Shown in pieces: positions 6,236 to 15,462 of a stretch of 64,000 nt of DNA. The translations under genes were made by a program, and so were the position numbers. The stretch is taken from NCBI GenBank assembly GCA_047495785.1, contig JBLDXI010000009.1, positions 5,580,001 to 5,644,000 of the forward strand. The letters are read 5' to 3'. The notes beneath the pieces are model-generated. The model did not search any database and had not been told where the DNA came from. It saw only the letters and a list, made by a program, of their open reading frames with translations. How positions within the stretch are numbered: position 1 is the first letter of the stretch; each line of letters opens with the position of its first letter. The DNA comes from Lepidodermella squamata. Its lineage: Eukaryota > Gastrotricha.

Positions 6236-6322
6236 TCACATCTTTTTTCACTATACTGACTTGAGCATCGCATTTGCTTAGACATAAATGCGACCAGGAA
6301 AGGCTATTTGTTGCACCGTACA

Positions 6323-6339
6323 GCTTCTGTGGCGCAATT

Positions 6340-6379
<40 letters not shown>

Positions 6380-6396
6380 GAGCCCACCCAGGAGCG
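6323..6396 (+). tRNA. tRNA-Asn(GTT)
   Basis: Unit 3 copy of 2838-2911. Confidence 0.95.
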
Positions 6397-6485
6397 CAAG
6401 CTTTTTGTTCATCAGACTGTTTCAAGCAAAGATGCCATAACAAGAAAGCCAACTCCTGGACCGACAGAATCAGGCAAAAACTTAG

Positions 6486-6567
6486 TGGCAGCGGTGGGAT
6501 TCGAACCCACGCCCCCGAAGAGACTGGTGCCTTAAACCAGCGCCTTAGACCGCTCGGCCACGCTACC
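6486..6567 (-). tRNA. tRNA-Leu(AAG)
   Basis: Unit 3 copy of 3001-3082. Confidence 0.95.
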
Positions 6568-6636
6568 TTCTAGCGTAAATGCTGTCGGCAACGGCAGTTG
6601 GTTTGCAATGCAACAACAGGAGCGCAAAAAATCAAG

Positions 6637-6708
6637 TTCCCTGACCGGGAATCGAACCCGGGCCGCCGCGGTGAGAACGCGGAATCCTAACCACTAGACC
6701 ATCAGGGA
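6637..6708 (-). tRNA. tRNA-Glu(CTC)
   Basis: Unit 3 copy of 3152-3223. Confidence 0.95.
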
Positions 6709-6797
6709 AGTATGCGTACAATTAAGCTAATGCAATGATATACCTCTTCGAATAGGTTATTATCGATAGGATGCTAACGTAGCACACAAACTATCAA

Positions 6798-6870
6798 GGT
6801 TCTGTGGTGTAGTGGTTTAGCACTCTGGACTTTGAATCCAGCGACCCGAGTTCGACTCTCGGCAGGACCT
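6798..6870 (+). tRNA. tRNA-Gln(TTG)
   Basis: Unit 3 copy of 3313-3385. Confidence 0.95.
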
Positions 6871-6954
6871 ACACAACTTTTGCTTAATCAACGCAAATTT
6901 AGTAATAGCTAAACTTGAATTGACCCGCCGGCCAGCAATAACCCAAATTTAATT

Positions 6955-7026
6955 GGCCTGTTGGTCTAGTGGTATGATTCTCGCTTAGGGTGCGAGAGGT
7001 CCCGGGTTCAATTCCCGGACAGGCCC
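6955..7026 (+). tRNA. tRNA-Pro(AGG)
   Basis: Unit 3 copy of 3470-3541, paired C3-G70 form. Confidence 0.95.
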
Positions 7027-7111
7027 CAGCGTTTTTGGCTATAACAATAAGCGATGAGCTGACATGGTTCAGACGGTAAGCAAGCCAATACATGACGTCT
7101 TGCCGATCAAA

Positions 7112-7184
7112 GACTCCGTAGCTCAATTGGCAGAGCGTCTGACTCCAGATCAGAAGGTTGCGTGTTCAAGTCACGTCGGGGTCA
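7112..7184 (+). tRNA. tRNA-Trp(CCA)
   Basis: Unit 3 copy of 3627-3699. Confidence 0.95.
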
Positions 7185-7270
7185 TCTGTTTTGACGTAAT
7201 ATTCAAGTAACTGCGCGCAATGAAGCAAGTTGCTGTCAATTGGCATACCGAGTGACGCAGTATCAACAAT

Positions 7271-7343
7271 GGGGGATTAGCTCAAATGGTAGAGCGCTCG
7301 CTTAGCATGCGAGAGGTAACGGGATCGACGCCCGTATCCTCCA
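7271..7343 (+). tRNA. tRNA-Ala(AGC)
   Basis: Unit 3 copy of 3786-3858. Confidence 0.95.
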
Positions 7344-7420
7344 ATTATTTTGCAAATTTCTCCCACCTTTTATGCCTGTTAACCTTGGCACGAGTCATCG
7401 ATTTCAATGAACGTCACGTC

Positions 7421-7492
7421 GGCTCAGTAGCTTAGTGGTAGAGCGTCTGCCTAGTAAGCAGAAGATCGAGGGTTCGATCCCCCCCTGAGCCT
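7421..7492 (+). tRNA. tRNA-Thr(AGT)
   Basis: Unit 3 copy of 3936-4007. Confidence 0.95.
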
Positions 7493-7580
7493 GACTGAAT
7501 GTCACATTTTGCTATCAGTAGCCCAAATCACCTTCACCGATATACCTTCAAATCGCCAAGCGGGGCCTTTGCTTTCACCT

Positions 7581-7654
7581 GGCCGCTTAGCTCAGTTGGT
7601 TAGAGCGTCGTGCTAATAACGCGAAGGTCGTGAGTTCGATCCTCCCAGTGGCCA
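7581..7654 (+). tRNA. tRNA-Ile(AAT)
   Basis: Unit 3 copy of 4096-4169, C4 form. Confidence 0.95.
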
Positions 7655-7750
7655 TAACTTTTTTGTTGTAATAGAGCGCATCCCACGTTGAGCCTAAACT
7701 TGTCAAGAATCAGGTTGGTATTGTTTATTCCGGCACTGCGGCTCAGCAAA

Positions 7751-7836
7751 CCCGCGATAGCTCAGCTGGTAGAGCGGAGGACTGTAGATGTAACGCAGCA
7801 ATCCTTAGGTCGGTGGTTCAAGTCCGCCTCGCGGGA
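7751..7836 (+). tRNA. tRNA-Tyr(GTA), intron-containing
   Basis: Unit 3 copy of 4266-4351. Confidence 0.95.
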
Positions 7837-7889
7837 GTTGTCACCTTTTTTGTCTGGACTTTTAGCGTCGGGTGTAAAAATTGAAGAGC

Positions 7890-7962
7890 CGCCGAGACCC
7901 GGGATCGAACCAGGGACCTTTAGATCTTCAGTCTAACGCTCTCCCAACTGAGCTATCTCGGC
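7890..7962 (-). tRNA. tRNA-Phe(GAA)
   Basis: Unit 3 copy of 4405-4477. Confidence 0.95.
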
Positions 7963-8114
7963 TTGACAAATTAGGGCAGCCAGATGTGACGGTTCCAATC
8001 TGTATATGCGGGGTTGGCAGCTGATTTTTCGGCATCCTCTGAAATATTCGGGCGGTAATGTGACTCATCAGAGTTTGCGATATGCCCCATGAGGCGTCGC
8101 CTTGTTTTAGAACA

Positions 8115-8196
8115 GTCGCTATGCCCGAGTGGTTAAGGGGTCTGACTCGAAATCAGATGCGGTTTCCGCGCGTAGGTTCGAATCCTACTGGCGACG
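8115..8196 (+). tRNA. tRNA-Ser(CGA)
   Basis: Unit 3 copy of 4630-4711. Confidence 0.95.
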
Positions 8197-8295
8197 CTCA
8201 GTTTTTGGCATAAAAATAATAATAATAATATATCGCGGGGTGGGCGACAGAAAGACTTGCTGAAAGAGACACACGTTGGGTTGGAATCAAGCAGC

Positions 8296-8366
8296 GCATC
8301 GGTGGTTCAGTGGTAGAATTCTCGCCTGCCACGCGGGAGGCCCGGGTTCGATTCCCGGCCGATGCA
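8296..8366 (+). tRNA. tRNA-Gly(GCC)
   Basis: Unit 3 copy of 4811-4881. Confidence 0.95.
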
Positions 8367-8468
8367 ACTGCGCCAAGTCACATTTTTGAGTGCATTCGTC
8401 TGCATTCTGTTAAACCTAACATTGGATTGGCCTTGAAAGCTGTTCGATGATTGGTGACACTCATGCAA

Positions 8469-8540
8469 TCCTTGGTAGTATAGTGGTTAGTATCCCCGCC
8501 TGTCACGCGGGAGACCAGGGTTCGATTCCCTGCCAAGGAG
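8469..8540 (+). tRNA. tRNA-Asp(GTC)
   Basis: Unit 3 copy of 4984-5055. Confidence 0.95.
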
Positions 8541-8628
8541 CATTCTCTTTTTGAAAACTTTCTGCATTTTTACTACAAGCTTATTGGAAAAAAACTAACG
8601 TCAGCCGTAACCGAGGCAAAAGTTTTTA

Positions 8629-8710
8629 CGACGCAGAAGGGATTCGAACCCTCGCGGGCAGAGCCCAATGGATTAGCAGTCCATCGCCTTAACCACTCGG
8701 CCACCGCGTC
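8629..8710 (-). tRNA. tRNA-Ser(GCT)
   Basis: Unit 3 copy of 5144-5225. Confidence 0.95.
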
Positions 8711-8809
8711 CTGTAGCGTAATGCCATCTATCAGGGCTGCCTGAATTTTAACAAGAACAACAAGACGTTGATAGGCCGCTGTCAAATTTTGTGCTTAACC
8801 GCGAAATCA

Positions 8810-8881
8810 GCCACGGTAGTATAGTGGTTAGTATTCCTCGTTGTGGCCGAGGTGACCCTGGTTCGACTCCAGGCCGTGGCA
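8810..8881 (+). tRNA. tRNA-His(GTG)
   Basis: Unit 3 copy of 5325-5396. Confidence 0.95.
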
Positions 8882-8988
8882 GAGTCACACAGAACTCGAG
8901 CCAGTGGCAGGCGGTTCAATTTTTTTAATTTATTGACAGTAAAGCTAGTTTTTCGTATAGCCAGCCAGCCAACCAAAAAGCTTACAGC

Positions 8989-9061
8989 TGATTCGGGCCG
9001 GGATTGAACCGGCGACCTTCTGCGTGTTAGGCAGATGTGATAACCACTACACCACCGAACC
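8989..9061 (-). tRNA. tRNA-Val(AAC)
   Basis: Unit 3 copy of 5504-5576. Confidence 0.95.
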
Positions 9062-9150
9062 GCTACATGCAAAGCGTGCCGTTGAACGCATTTAATCGCG
9101 CGATGATCAGTATACATCAGTCTATACATTTCACACTTGAGCAAAAGAAT

Positions 9151-9223
9151 CGCCCGATGTGGGGCTCGAACCCACGACCCTGGGATTAAGAGTCCCATGC
9201 TCTACCGACTGAGCTAACCGGGC
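9151..9223 (-). tRNA. tRNA-Lys(CTT)
   Basis: Unit 3 copy of 5666-5738. Confidence 0.95.
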
Positions 9224-9302
9224 TGGTGCAGAATTATGTCAGCTGATACTACTGTCACGCCTTTCAGCGAATGACACAGCGTGTAGCTGAATAAAATTAT
9301 TG

Positions 9303-9375
9303 CGAGGCTGCCAGGAGTCGAACCTGGAATCTTCTGATCCGTAGTCAGACGCGTTGTCCATTGCGCCACAACCCC
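9303..9375 (-). tRNA. tRNA-Arg(ACG)
   Basis: Unit 3 copy of 5818-5890. Confidence 0.95.
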
Positions 9376-9648
9376 GTTGTACTGCAAGAATGATGAAATC
9401 GTATCATCTTCGCTTAGTTCATGCTGCTTTCCTTTGTCTCTTGCTTTGTTAGCTCGCCGATAATAGTAGCGGCGTTCTGACCTTATGGGACGATACAGTT
9501 TTTCATGCTCTGTCCTTTAAACCTGGTTTCAGCGCAATCGAACAACCGACAATTATGTAATTTGTTCATTCGTCAATCAATCGTCACAACTTGTGCAAAT
9601 GGCCGCCGCAGGCGTAACGCAGGTTTCACTCGTGAACAGGAGGCGAGA

Positions 9649-9720
9649 GGGGATATAGCTCAGTGGTAGAGCATTCGACTGCAGATCGAGAGGTCCCCGG
9701 TTCAAACCCGGGTGTCCCCT
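9649..9720 (+). tRNA. tRNA-Cys(GCA)
   Basis: Unit 3 copy of 6164-6235. Confidence 0.95.
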
Positions 9721-9807
9721 TCACATCTTTTTTCACTATACTGACTTGAGCATCGCATTTGCTTAGACATAAATGCGACCAGGAAAGGCTATTTGTTGCA
9801 CCGTACA

Positions 9808-9824
9808 GCTTCTGTGGCGCAATT

Positions 9825-9864
<40 letters not shown>

Positions 9865-9881
9865 GAGCCCACCCAGGAGCG
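9808..9881 (+). tRNA. tRNA-Asn(GTT)
   Basis: Unit 4 copy of 2838-2911. Confidence 0.95.
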
Positions 9882-9970
9882 CAAGCTTTTTGTTCATCAG
9901 ACTGTTTCAAGCAAAGATGCCATAACAAGAAAGCCAACTCCTGGACCGACAGAATCAGGCAAAAACTTAG

Positions 9971-10052
9971 TGGCAGCGGTGGGATTCGAACCCACGCCCC
10001 CGAAGAGACTGGTGCCTTAAACCAGCGCCTTAGACCGCTCGGCCACGCTACC
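9971..10052 (-). tRNA. tRNA-Leu(AAG)
   Basis: Unit 4 copy of 3001-3082. Confidence 0.95.
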
Positions 10053-10121
10053 TTCTAGCGTAAATGCTGTCGGCAACGGCAGTTGGTTTGCAATGCAACA
10101 ACAGGAGCGCAAAAAATCAAG

Positions 10122-10193
10122 TTCCCTGACCGGGAATCGAACCCGGGCCGCCGCGGTGAGAACGCGGAATCCTAACCACTAGACCATCAGGGA
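10122..10193 (-). tRNA. tRNA-Glu(CTC)
   Basis: Unit 4 copy of 3152-3223. Confidence 0.95.
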
Positions 10194-10282
10194 AGTATGC
10201 GTACAATTAAGCTAATGCAATGATATACCTCTTCGAATAGGTTATTATCGATAGGATGCTAACGTAGCACACAAACTATCAA

Positions 10283-10355
10283 GGTTCTGTGGTGTAGTGG
10301 TTTAGCACTCTGGACTTTGAATCCAGCGACCCGAGTTCGACTCTCGGCAGGACCT
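10283..10355 (+). tRNA. tRNA-Gln(TTG)
   Basis: Unit 4 copy of 3313-3385. Confidence 0.95.
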
Positions 10356-10439
10356 ACACAACTTTTGCTTAATCAACGCAAATTTAGTAATAGCTAAACT
10401 TGAATTGACCCGCCGGCCAGCAATAACCCAAATTTAATT

Positions 10440-10511
10440 GGCCTGTTGGTCTAGTGGTATGATTCTCGCTTAGGGTGCGAGAGGTCCCGGGTTCAATTCC
10501 CGGACAGACCC
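10440..10511 (+). tRNA. tRNA-Pro(AGG), C3-A70 variant
   Basis: Unit 4 copy of 3470-3541, with the same acceptor-stem mismatch. Confidence 0.94.
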
Positions 10512-10596
10512 CAGCGTTTTTGGCTATAACAATAAGCGATGAGCTGACATGGTTCAGACGGTAAGCAAGCCAATACATGACGTCTTGCCGATCAAA

Positions 10597-10669
10597 GACT
10601 CCGTAGCTCAATTGGCAGAGCGTCTGACTCCAGATCAGAAGGTTGCGTGTTCAAGTCACGTCGGGGTCA
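10597..10669 (+). tRNA. tRNA-Trp(CCA)
   Basis: Unit 4 copy of 3627-3699. Confidence 0.95.
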
Positions 10670-10755
10670 TCTGTTTTGACATAATATTCAAGTAACTGCG
10701 CGCAATGAAGCAAGTTGCTGTCAATTGGCATACCGAGTGACGCAGTATCAACAAT

Positions 10756-10828
10756 GGGGGATTAGCTCAAATGGTAGAGCGCTCGCTTAGCATGCGAGAG
10801 GTAACGGGATCGACGCCCGTATCCTCCA
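10756..10828 (+). tRNA. tRNA-Ala(AGC)
   Basis: Unit 4 copy of 3786-3858. Confidence 0.95.
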
Positions 10829-10905
10829 ATTATTTTGCAAATTTCTCCCACCTTTTATGCCTGTTAACCTTGGCACGAGTCATCGATTTCAATGAACGTC
10901 ACGTC

Positions 10906-10977
10906 GGCTCAGTAGCTTAGTGGTAGAGCGTCTGCCTAGTAAGCAGAAGATCGAGGGTTCGATCCCCCCCTGAGCCT
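10906..10977 (+). tRNA. tRNA-Thr(AGT)
   Basis: Unit 4 copy of 3936-4007. Confidence 0.95.
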
Positions 10978-11065
10978 GACTGAATGTCACATTTTGCTAT
11001 CAGTAGCCCAAATCACCTTCACCGATATACCTTCAAATCGCCAAGCGGGGCCTTTGCTTTCACCT

Positions 11066-11139
11066 GGCCGCTTAGCTCAGTTGGTTAGAGCGTCGTGCTA
11101 ATAACGCGAAGGTCGTGAGTTCGATCCTCCCAGTGGCCA
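11066..11139 (+). tRNA. tRNA-Ile(AAT)
   Basis: Unit 4 copy of 4096-4169, C4 form. Confidence 0.95.
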
Positions 11140-11235
11140 TAACTTTTTTGTTGTAATAGAGCGCATCCCACGTTGAGCCTAAACTTGTCAAGAATCAGGT
11201 TGGTATTGTTTATTCCGGCACTGCGGCTCAGCAAA

Positions 11236-11292
11236 CCCGCGATAGCTCAGCTGGTAGAGCGGAGGACTGTAGATGTAACGCAGCAATCCTTA
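11236..11292 (+). pseudogene. Truncated tRNA-Tyr(GTA)
   Basis: Keeps the 5' acceptor strand, D arm, anticodon and intron, then stops after the anticodon stem. The T arm, B box and 3' acceptor strand are deleted and the sequence runs straight into the Ser(GCT) downstream flank. Without a B box it should be a dead gene. Confidence 0.95.
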
Positions 11293-11303
11293 AAAAGTTT
11301 TTA

Positions 11304-11385
11304 CGACGCAGAAGGGATTCGAACCCTCGCGGGCAGAGCCCAATGGATTAGCAGTCCATCGCCTTAACCACTCGGCCACCGCGTC
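11304..11385 (-). tRNA. tRNA-Ser(GCT)
   Basis: Unit 4 copy of 5144-5225. The deletion leaves its terminator as five T on the minus strand (11292-11296). Confidence 0.95.
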
Positions 11386-11484
11386 CTGTAGCGTAATGCC
11401 ATCTATCAGGGCTGCGTGAATTTTAACAAGAACAACAAGACGTTGATAGGCCGCTGTCAAATTTTGTGCTTAACCGCGAAATCA

Positions 11485-11556
11485 GCCACGGTAGTATAGT
11501 GGTTAGTATTCCTCGTTGTGGCCGAGGTGACCCTGGTTCGACTCCAGGCCGTGGCA
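11485..11556 (+). tRNA. tRNA-His(GTG)
   Basis: Unit 4 copy of 5325-5396. Confidence 0.95.
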
Positions 11557-11663
11557 GAGTCACACAGAACTCGAGACAGTGGCAGGCGGTTCAATTTTTT
11601 TAATTTATTGACAGTAAAGCTAGTTTTTCGTATAGCCAGCCAGCCAACCAAAAAGCTTACAGC

Positions 11664-11736
11664 TGATTCGGGCCGGGATTGAACCGGCGACCTTCTGCGT
11701 GTTAGGCAGATGTGATAACCACTACACCACCGAACC
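11664..11736 (-). tRNA. tRNA-Val(AAC)
   Basis: Unit 4 copy of 5504-5576. Confidence 0.95.
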
Positions 11737-11825
11737 GCTACATGCAAAGCGTGCCGTTGAACGCATTTAATCGCGCGATGATCAGTATACATCAGTCTAT
11801 ACATTTCACACTTGAGCAAAAGAAT

Positions 11826-11898
11826 CGCCCGATGTGGGGCTCGAACCCACGACCCTGGGATTAAGAGTCCCATGCTCTACCGACTGAGCTAACCGGGC
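11826..11898 (-). tRNA. tRNA-Lys(CTT)
   Basis: Unit 4 copy of 5666-5738. Confidence 0.95.
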
Positions 11899-11977
11899 TG
11901 GTGCAGAATTATGTCAGCTGATACTACTGTCACGCCTTTCAGCGAATGACACAGCGTGTAGCTGAATAAAATTATTG

Positions 11978-12050
11978 CGAGGCTGCCAGGAGTCGAACCT
12001 GGAATCTTCTGATCCGTAGTCAGACGCGTTGTCCATTGCGCCACAACCCC
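11978..12050 (-). tRNA. tRNA-Arg(ACG)
   Basis: Unit 4 copy of 5818-5890. Confidence 0.95.
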
Positions 12051-12323
12051 GTTGTACTGCAAGAATGATGAAATCGTATCATCTTCGCTTAGTTCATGCT
12101 GCTTTCCTTTGTCTCTTGCTTTGTTAGCTCGCCGATAATAGTAGCGGCGTTCTGACCTTATGGGACGATACAGTTTTTCATGCTCTGTCCTTTAAACCTG
12201 GTTTCAGCGCAATCGAACAACCGACAATTATGTAATTTGTTCATTCGTCAATCAATCGTCACAACTTGTGCAAATGGCCGCCGCAGGCGTAACGCAGGTT
12301 TCACTCGTGAACAGGAGGCGAGA

Positions 12324-12395
12324 GGGGATATAGCTCAGTGGTAGAGCATTCGACTGCAGATCGAGAGGTCCCCGGTTCAAACCCGGGTGTCCCCT
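12324..12395 (+). tRNA. tRNA-Cys(GCA)
   Basis: Unit 4 copy of 6164-6235. Confidence 0.95.
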
Positions 12396-12482
12396 TCACA
12401 TCTTTTTTCACTATACTGACTTGAGCATCGCATTTGCTTAGACATAAATGCGACCAGGAAAGGCTATTTGTTGCACCGTACA

Positions 12483-12499
12483 GCTTCTGTGGCGCAATT

Positions 12500-12539
<40 letters not shown>

Positions 12540-12556
12540 GAGCCCACCCAGGAGCG
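12483..12556 (+). tRNA. tRNA-Asn(GTT)
   Basis: Unit 5 copy of 2838-2911. Confidence 0.95.
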
Positions 12557-12645
12557 CAAGCTTTTTGTTCATCAGACTGTTTCAAGCAAAGATGCCATAA
12601 CAAGAAAGCCAACTCCTGGACCGACAGAATCAGGCAAAAACTTAG

Positions 12646-12727
12646 TGGCAGCGGTGGGATTCGAACCCACGCCCCCGAAGAGACTGGTGCCTTAAACCAG
12701 CGCCTTAGACCGCTCGGCCACGCTACC
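12646..12727 (-). tRNA. tRNA-Leu(AAG)
   Basis: Unit 5 copy of 3001-3082. Confidence 0.95.
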
Positions 12728-12796
12728 TTCTAGCGTAAATGCTGTCGGCAACGGCAGTTGGTTTTCAATGCAACAACAGGAGCGCAAAAAATCAAG

Positions 12797-12868
12797 TTCC
12801 CTGACCGGGAATCGAACCCGGGCCGCCGCGGTGAGAACGCGGAATCCTAACCACTAGACCATCAGGGA
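12797..12868 (-). tRNA. tRNA-Glu(CTC)
   Basis: Unit 5 copy of 3152-3223. Confidence 0.95.
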
Positions 12869-12957
12869 AGTATGCGTACAATTAAGCTAATGCAATGATA
12901 TACCTCTTCGAATAGGTTATTATCGATAGGATGCTAACGTAGCACACAAACTATCAA

Positions 12958-13030
12958 GGTTCTGTGGTGTAGTGGTTTAGCACTCTGGACTTTGAATCCA
13001 GCGACCCGAGTTCGACTCTCGGCAGGACCT
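12958..13030 (+). tRNA. tRNA-Gln(TTG)
   Basis: Unit 5 copy of 3313-3385. Confidence 0.95.
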
Positions 13031-13114
13031 ACACAACTTTTGCTTAATCAACGCAAATTTAGTAATAGCTAAACTTGAATTGACCCGCCGGCCAGCAATA
13101 ACCCAAATTTAATT

Positions 13115-13186
13115 GGCCTGTTGGTCTAGTGGTATGATTCTCGCTTAGGGTGCGAGAGGTCCCGGGTTCAATTCCCGGACAGGCCC
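13115..13186 (+). tRNA. tRNA-Pro(AGG)
   Basis: Unit 5 copy of 3470-3541, paired C3-G70 form. Confidence 0.95.
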
Positions 13187-13271
13187 CAGCGTTTTTGGCT
13201 ATAACAATAAGCGATGAGCTGACATGGTTCAGACGGTAAGCAAGCCAATACATGACGTCTTGCCGATCAAA

Positions 13272-13344
13272 GACTCCGTAGCTCAATTGGCAGAGCGTCT
13301 GACTCCAGATCAGAAGGTTGCGTGTTCAAGTCACGTCGGGGTCA
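13272..13344 (+). tRNA. tRNA-Trp(CCA)
   Basis: Unit 5 copy of 3627-3699. Confidence 0.95.
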
Positions 13345-13430
13345 TCTGTTTTGACATAATATTCAAGTAACTGCGCGCAATGAAGCAAGTTGCTGTCAAT
13401 TGGCATACCGAGTGACGCAGTATCAACAAT

Positions 13431-13503
13431 GGGGGATTAGCTCAAATGGTAGAGCGCTCGCTTAGCATGCGAGAGGTAACGGGATCGACGCCCGTATCCT
13501 CCA
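13431..13503 (+). tRNA. tRNA-Ala(AGC)
   Basis: Unit 5 copy of 3786-3858. Confidence 0.95.
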
Positions 13504-13580
13504 ATTATTTTGCAAATTTCTCCCACCTTTTATGCCTGTTAACCTTGGCACGAGTCATCGATTTCAATGAACGTCACGTC

Positions 13581-13652
13581 GGCTCAGTAGCTTAGTGGTA
13601 GAGCGTCTGCCTAGTAAGCAGAAGATCGAGGGTTCGATCCCCCCCTGAGCCT
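13581..13652 (+). tRNA. tRNA-Thr(AGT)
   Basis: Unit 5 copy of 3936-4007. Confidence 0.95.
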
Positions 13653-13740
13653 GACTGAATGTCACATTTTGCTATCAGTAGCCCAAATCACCTTCACCGA
13701 TATACCTTCAAATCGCCAAGCGGGGCCTTTGCTTTCACCT

Positions 13741-13814
13741 GGCCGCTTAGCTCAGTTGGTTAGAGCGTCGTGCTAATAACGCGAAGGTCGTGAGTTCGAT
13801 CCTCCCAGTGGCCA
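13741..13814 (+). tRNA. tRNA-Ile(AAT)
   Basis: Unit 5 copy of 4096-4169, C4 form. Confidence 0.95.
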
Positions 13815-13910
13815 TAACTTTTTTGTTGTAATAGAGCGCATCCCACGTTGAGCCTAAACTTGTCAAGAATCAGGTTGGTATTGTTTATTCCGGCACTGCG
13901 GCTCAGCAAA

Positions 13911-13996
13911 CCCGCGATAGCTCAGCTGGTAGAGCGGAGGACTGTAGATGTAACGCAGCAATCCTTAGGTCGGTGGTTCAAGTCCGCCTCGCGGGA
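13911..13996 (+). tRNA. tRNA-Tyr(GTA), intron-containing
   Basis: Unit 5 copy of 4266-4351. Confidence 0.95.
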
Positions 13997-14049
13997 GTTG
14001 TCACCTTTTTTGTCTGGACTTTTAGCGTCGGGTGTAAAAATTGAAGAGC

Positions 14050-14122
14050 CGCCGAGACCCGGGATCGAACCAGGGACCTTTAGATCTTCAGTCTAACGCT
14101 CTCCCAACTGAGCTATCTCGGC
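14050..14122 (-). tRNA. tRNA-Phe(GAA)
   Basis: Unit 5 copy of 4405-4477. Confidence 0.95.
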
Positions 14123-14274
14123 TTGACAAATTAGGGCAGCCAGATGTGACGGTTCCAATCTGTATATGCGGGGTTGGCAGCTGATTTTTCGGCATCCTCT
14201 GAAATATTCGGGCGGTAATGTGACTCATCAGAGTTTGCGATATGCCCCATGAGGCGTCGCCTTGTTTTAGAACA

Positions 14275-14356
14275 GTCGCTATGCCCGAGTGGTTAAGGGG
14301 TCTGACTCGAAATCAGATGCGGTTTCCGCGCGTAGGTTCGAATCCTACTGGCGACG
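14275..14356 (+). tRNA. tRNA-Ser(CGA)
   Basis: Unit 5 copy of 4630-4711. Confidence 0.95.
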
Positions 14357-14455
14357 CTCAGTTTTTGGCATAAAAATAATAATAATAATATATCGCGGGG
14401 TGGGCGACAGAAAGACTTGCTGAAAGAGACACACGTTGGGTTGGAATCAAGCAGC

Positions 14456-14526
14456 GCATCGGTGGTTCAGTGGTAGAATTCTCGCCTGCCACGCGGGAGG
14501 CCCGGGTTCGATTCCCGGCCGATGCA
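14456..14526 (+). tRNA. tRNA-Gly(GCC)
   Basis: Unit 5 copy of 4811-4881. Confidence 0.95.
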
Positions 14527-14628
14527 ACTGCGGCAAGTCACATTTTTGAGTGCATTCGTCTGCATTCTGTTAAACCTAACATTGGATTGGCCTTGAAAGC
14601 TGTTCGATGATTGGTGACACTCATGCAA

Positions 14629-14700
14629 TCCTTGGTAGTATAGTGGTTAGTATCCCCGCCTGTCACGCGGGAGACCAGGGTTCGATTCCCTGCCAAGGAG
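14629..14700 (+). tRNA. tRNA-Asp(GTC)
   Basis: Unit 5 copy of 4984-5055. Confidence 0.95.
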
Positions 14701-14788
14701 CATTCTCTTTTTGAAAACTTTCTGCATTTTTACTACAAGCTTATTGGAAAAAAACTAACGTCAGCCGTAACCGAGGCAAAAGTTTTTA

Positions 14789-14870
14789 CGACGCAGAAGG
14801 GATTCGAACCCTCGCGGGCAGAGCCCAATGGATTAGCAGTCCATCGCCTTAACCACTCGGCCACCGCGTC
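14789..14870 (-). tRNA. tRNA-Ser(GCT)
   Basis: Unit 5 copy of 5144-5225. Confidence 0.95.
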
Positions 14871-14969
14871 CTGTAGCGTAATGCCATCTATCAGGGCTGC
14901 CTGAATTTTAACAAGAACAACAAGATGTTGATAGGCCGCTGTCAAATTTTGTGCTTAACCGCGAAATCA

Positions 14970-15041
14970 GCCACGGTAGTATAGTGGTTAGTATTCCTCG
15001 TTGTGGCCGAGGTGACCCTGGTTCGACTCCAGGCCGTGGCA
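14970..15041 (+). tRNA. tRNA-His(GTG)
   Basis: Unit 5 copy of 5325-5396. Confidence 0.95.
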
Positions 15042-15148
15042 GAGTCACACAGAACTCGAGACAGTGGCAGGCGGTTCAATTTTTTTAATTTATTGACAGT
15101 AAAGCTAGTTTTTCGTATAGCCAGCCAGCCAACCAAAAAGCTTACAGC

Positions 15149-15221
15149 TGATTCGGGCCGGGATTGAACCGGCGACCTTCTGCGTGTTAGGCAGATGTGA
15201 TAACCACTACACCACCGAACC
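15149..15221 (-). tRNA. tRNA-Val(AAC)
   Basis: Unit 5 copy of 5504-5576. Confidence 0.95.
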
Positions 15222-15310
15222 GCTACATGCAAAGCGTGCCGTTGAACGCATTTAATCGCGCGATGATCAGTATAAATCAGTCTATACATTTCACACTTGA
15301 GCAAAAGAAT

Positions 15311-15383
15311 CGCCCGATGTGGGGCTCGAACCCACGACCCTGGGATTAAGAGTCCCATGCTCTACCGACTGAGCTAACCGGGC
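15311..15383 (-). tRNA. tRNA-Lys(CTT)
   Basis: Unit 5 copy of 5666-5738. Confidence 0.95.
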
Positions 15384-15462
15384 TGGTGCAGAATTATGTC
15401 AGCTGATACTACTGTCACGCCTTTCAGCGAATGACACAGCGTGTAGCTGAATAAAATTATTG

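Larger units (their letters stand above)
2838..6322 (+). repeat. Unit 2, complete 3,485-bp cassette (reference)
   Basis: Carries all 20 genes. Tandem, convergent and divergent gene pairs are mixed, so the genes look like independent units and not an operon. tRNA genes sum to 1,494 bp. Spacers are 54 to 152 bp, except 273 bp between Arg and Cys. The next unit starts exactly 3,485 bp on. Confidence 0.98.
6323..9807 (+). repeat. Unit 3, complete cassette
   Basis: 3,485 bp, all 20 genes. Carries a C at the His 3' flank (ctcgagcc) that is also found in units 8, 11 and 12. Confidence 0.97.
9808..12482 (+). repeat. Unit 4 (2,675 bp, Tyr deletion)
   Basis: 810 bp equivalent to 4323-5132 are missing. 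Tyr is cut; Phe, Ser(CGA), Gly and Asp are gone. The same junction is found in units 16 and 17. Confidence 0.97.
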
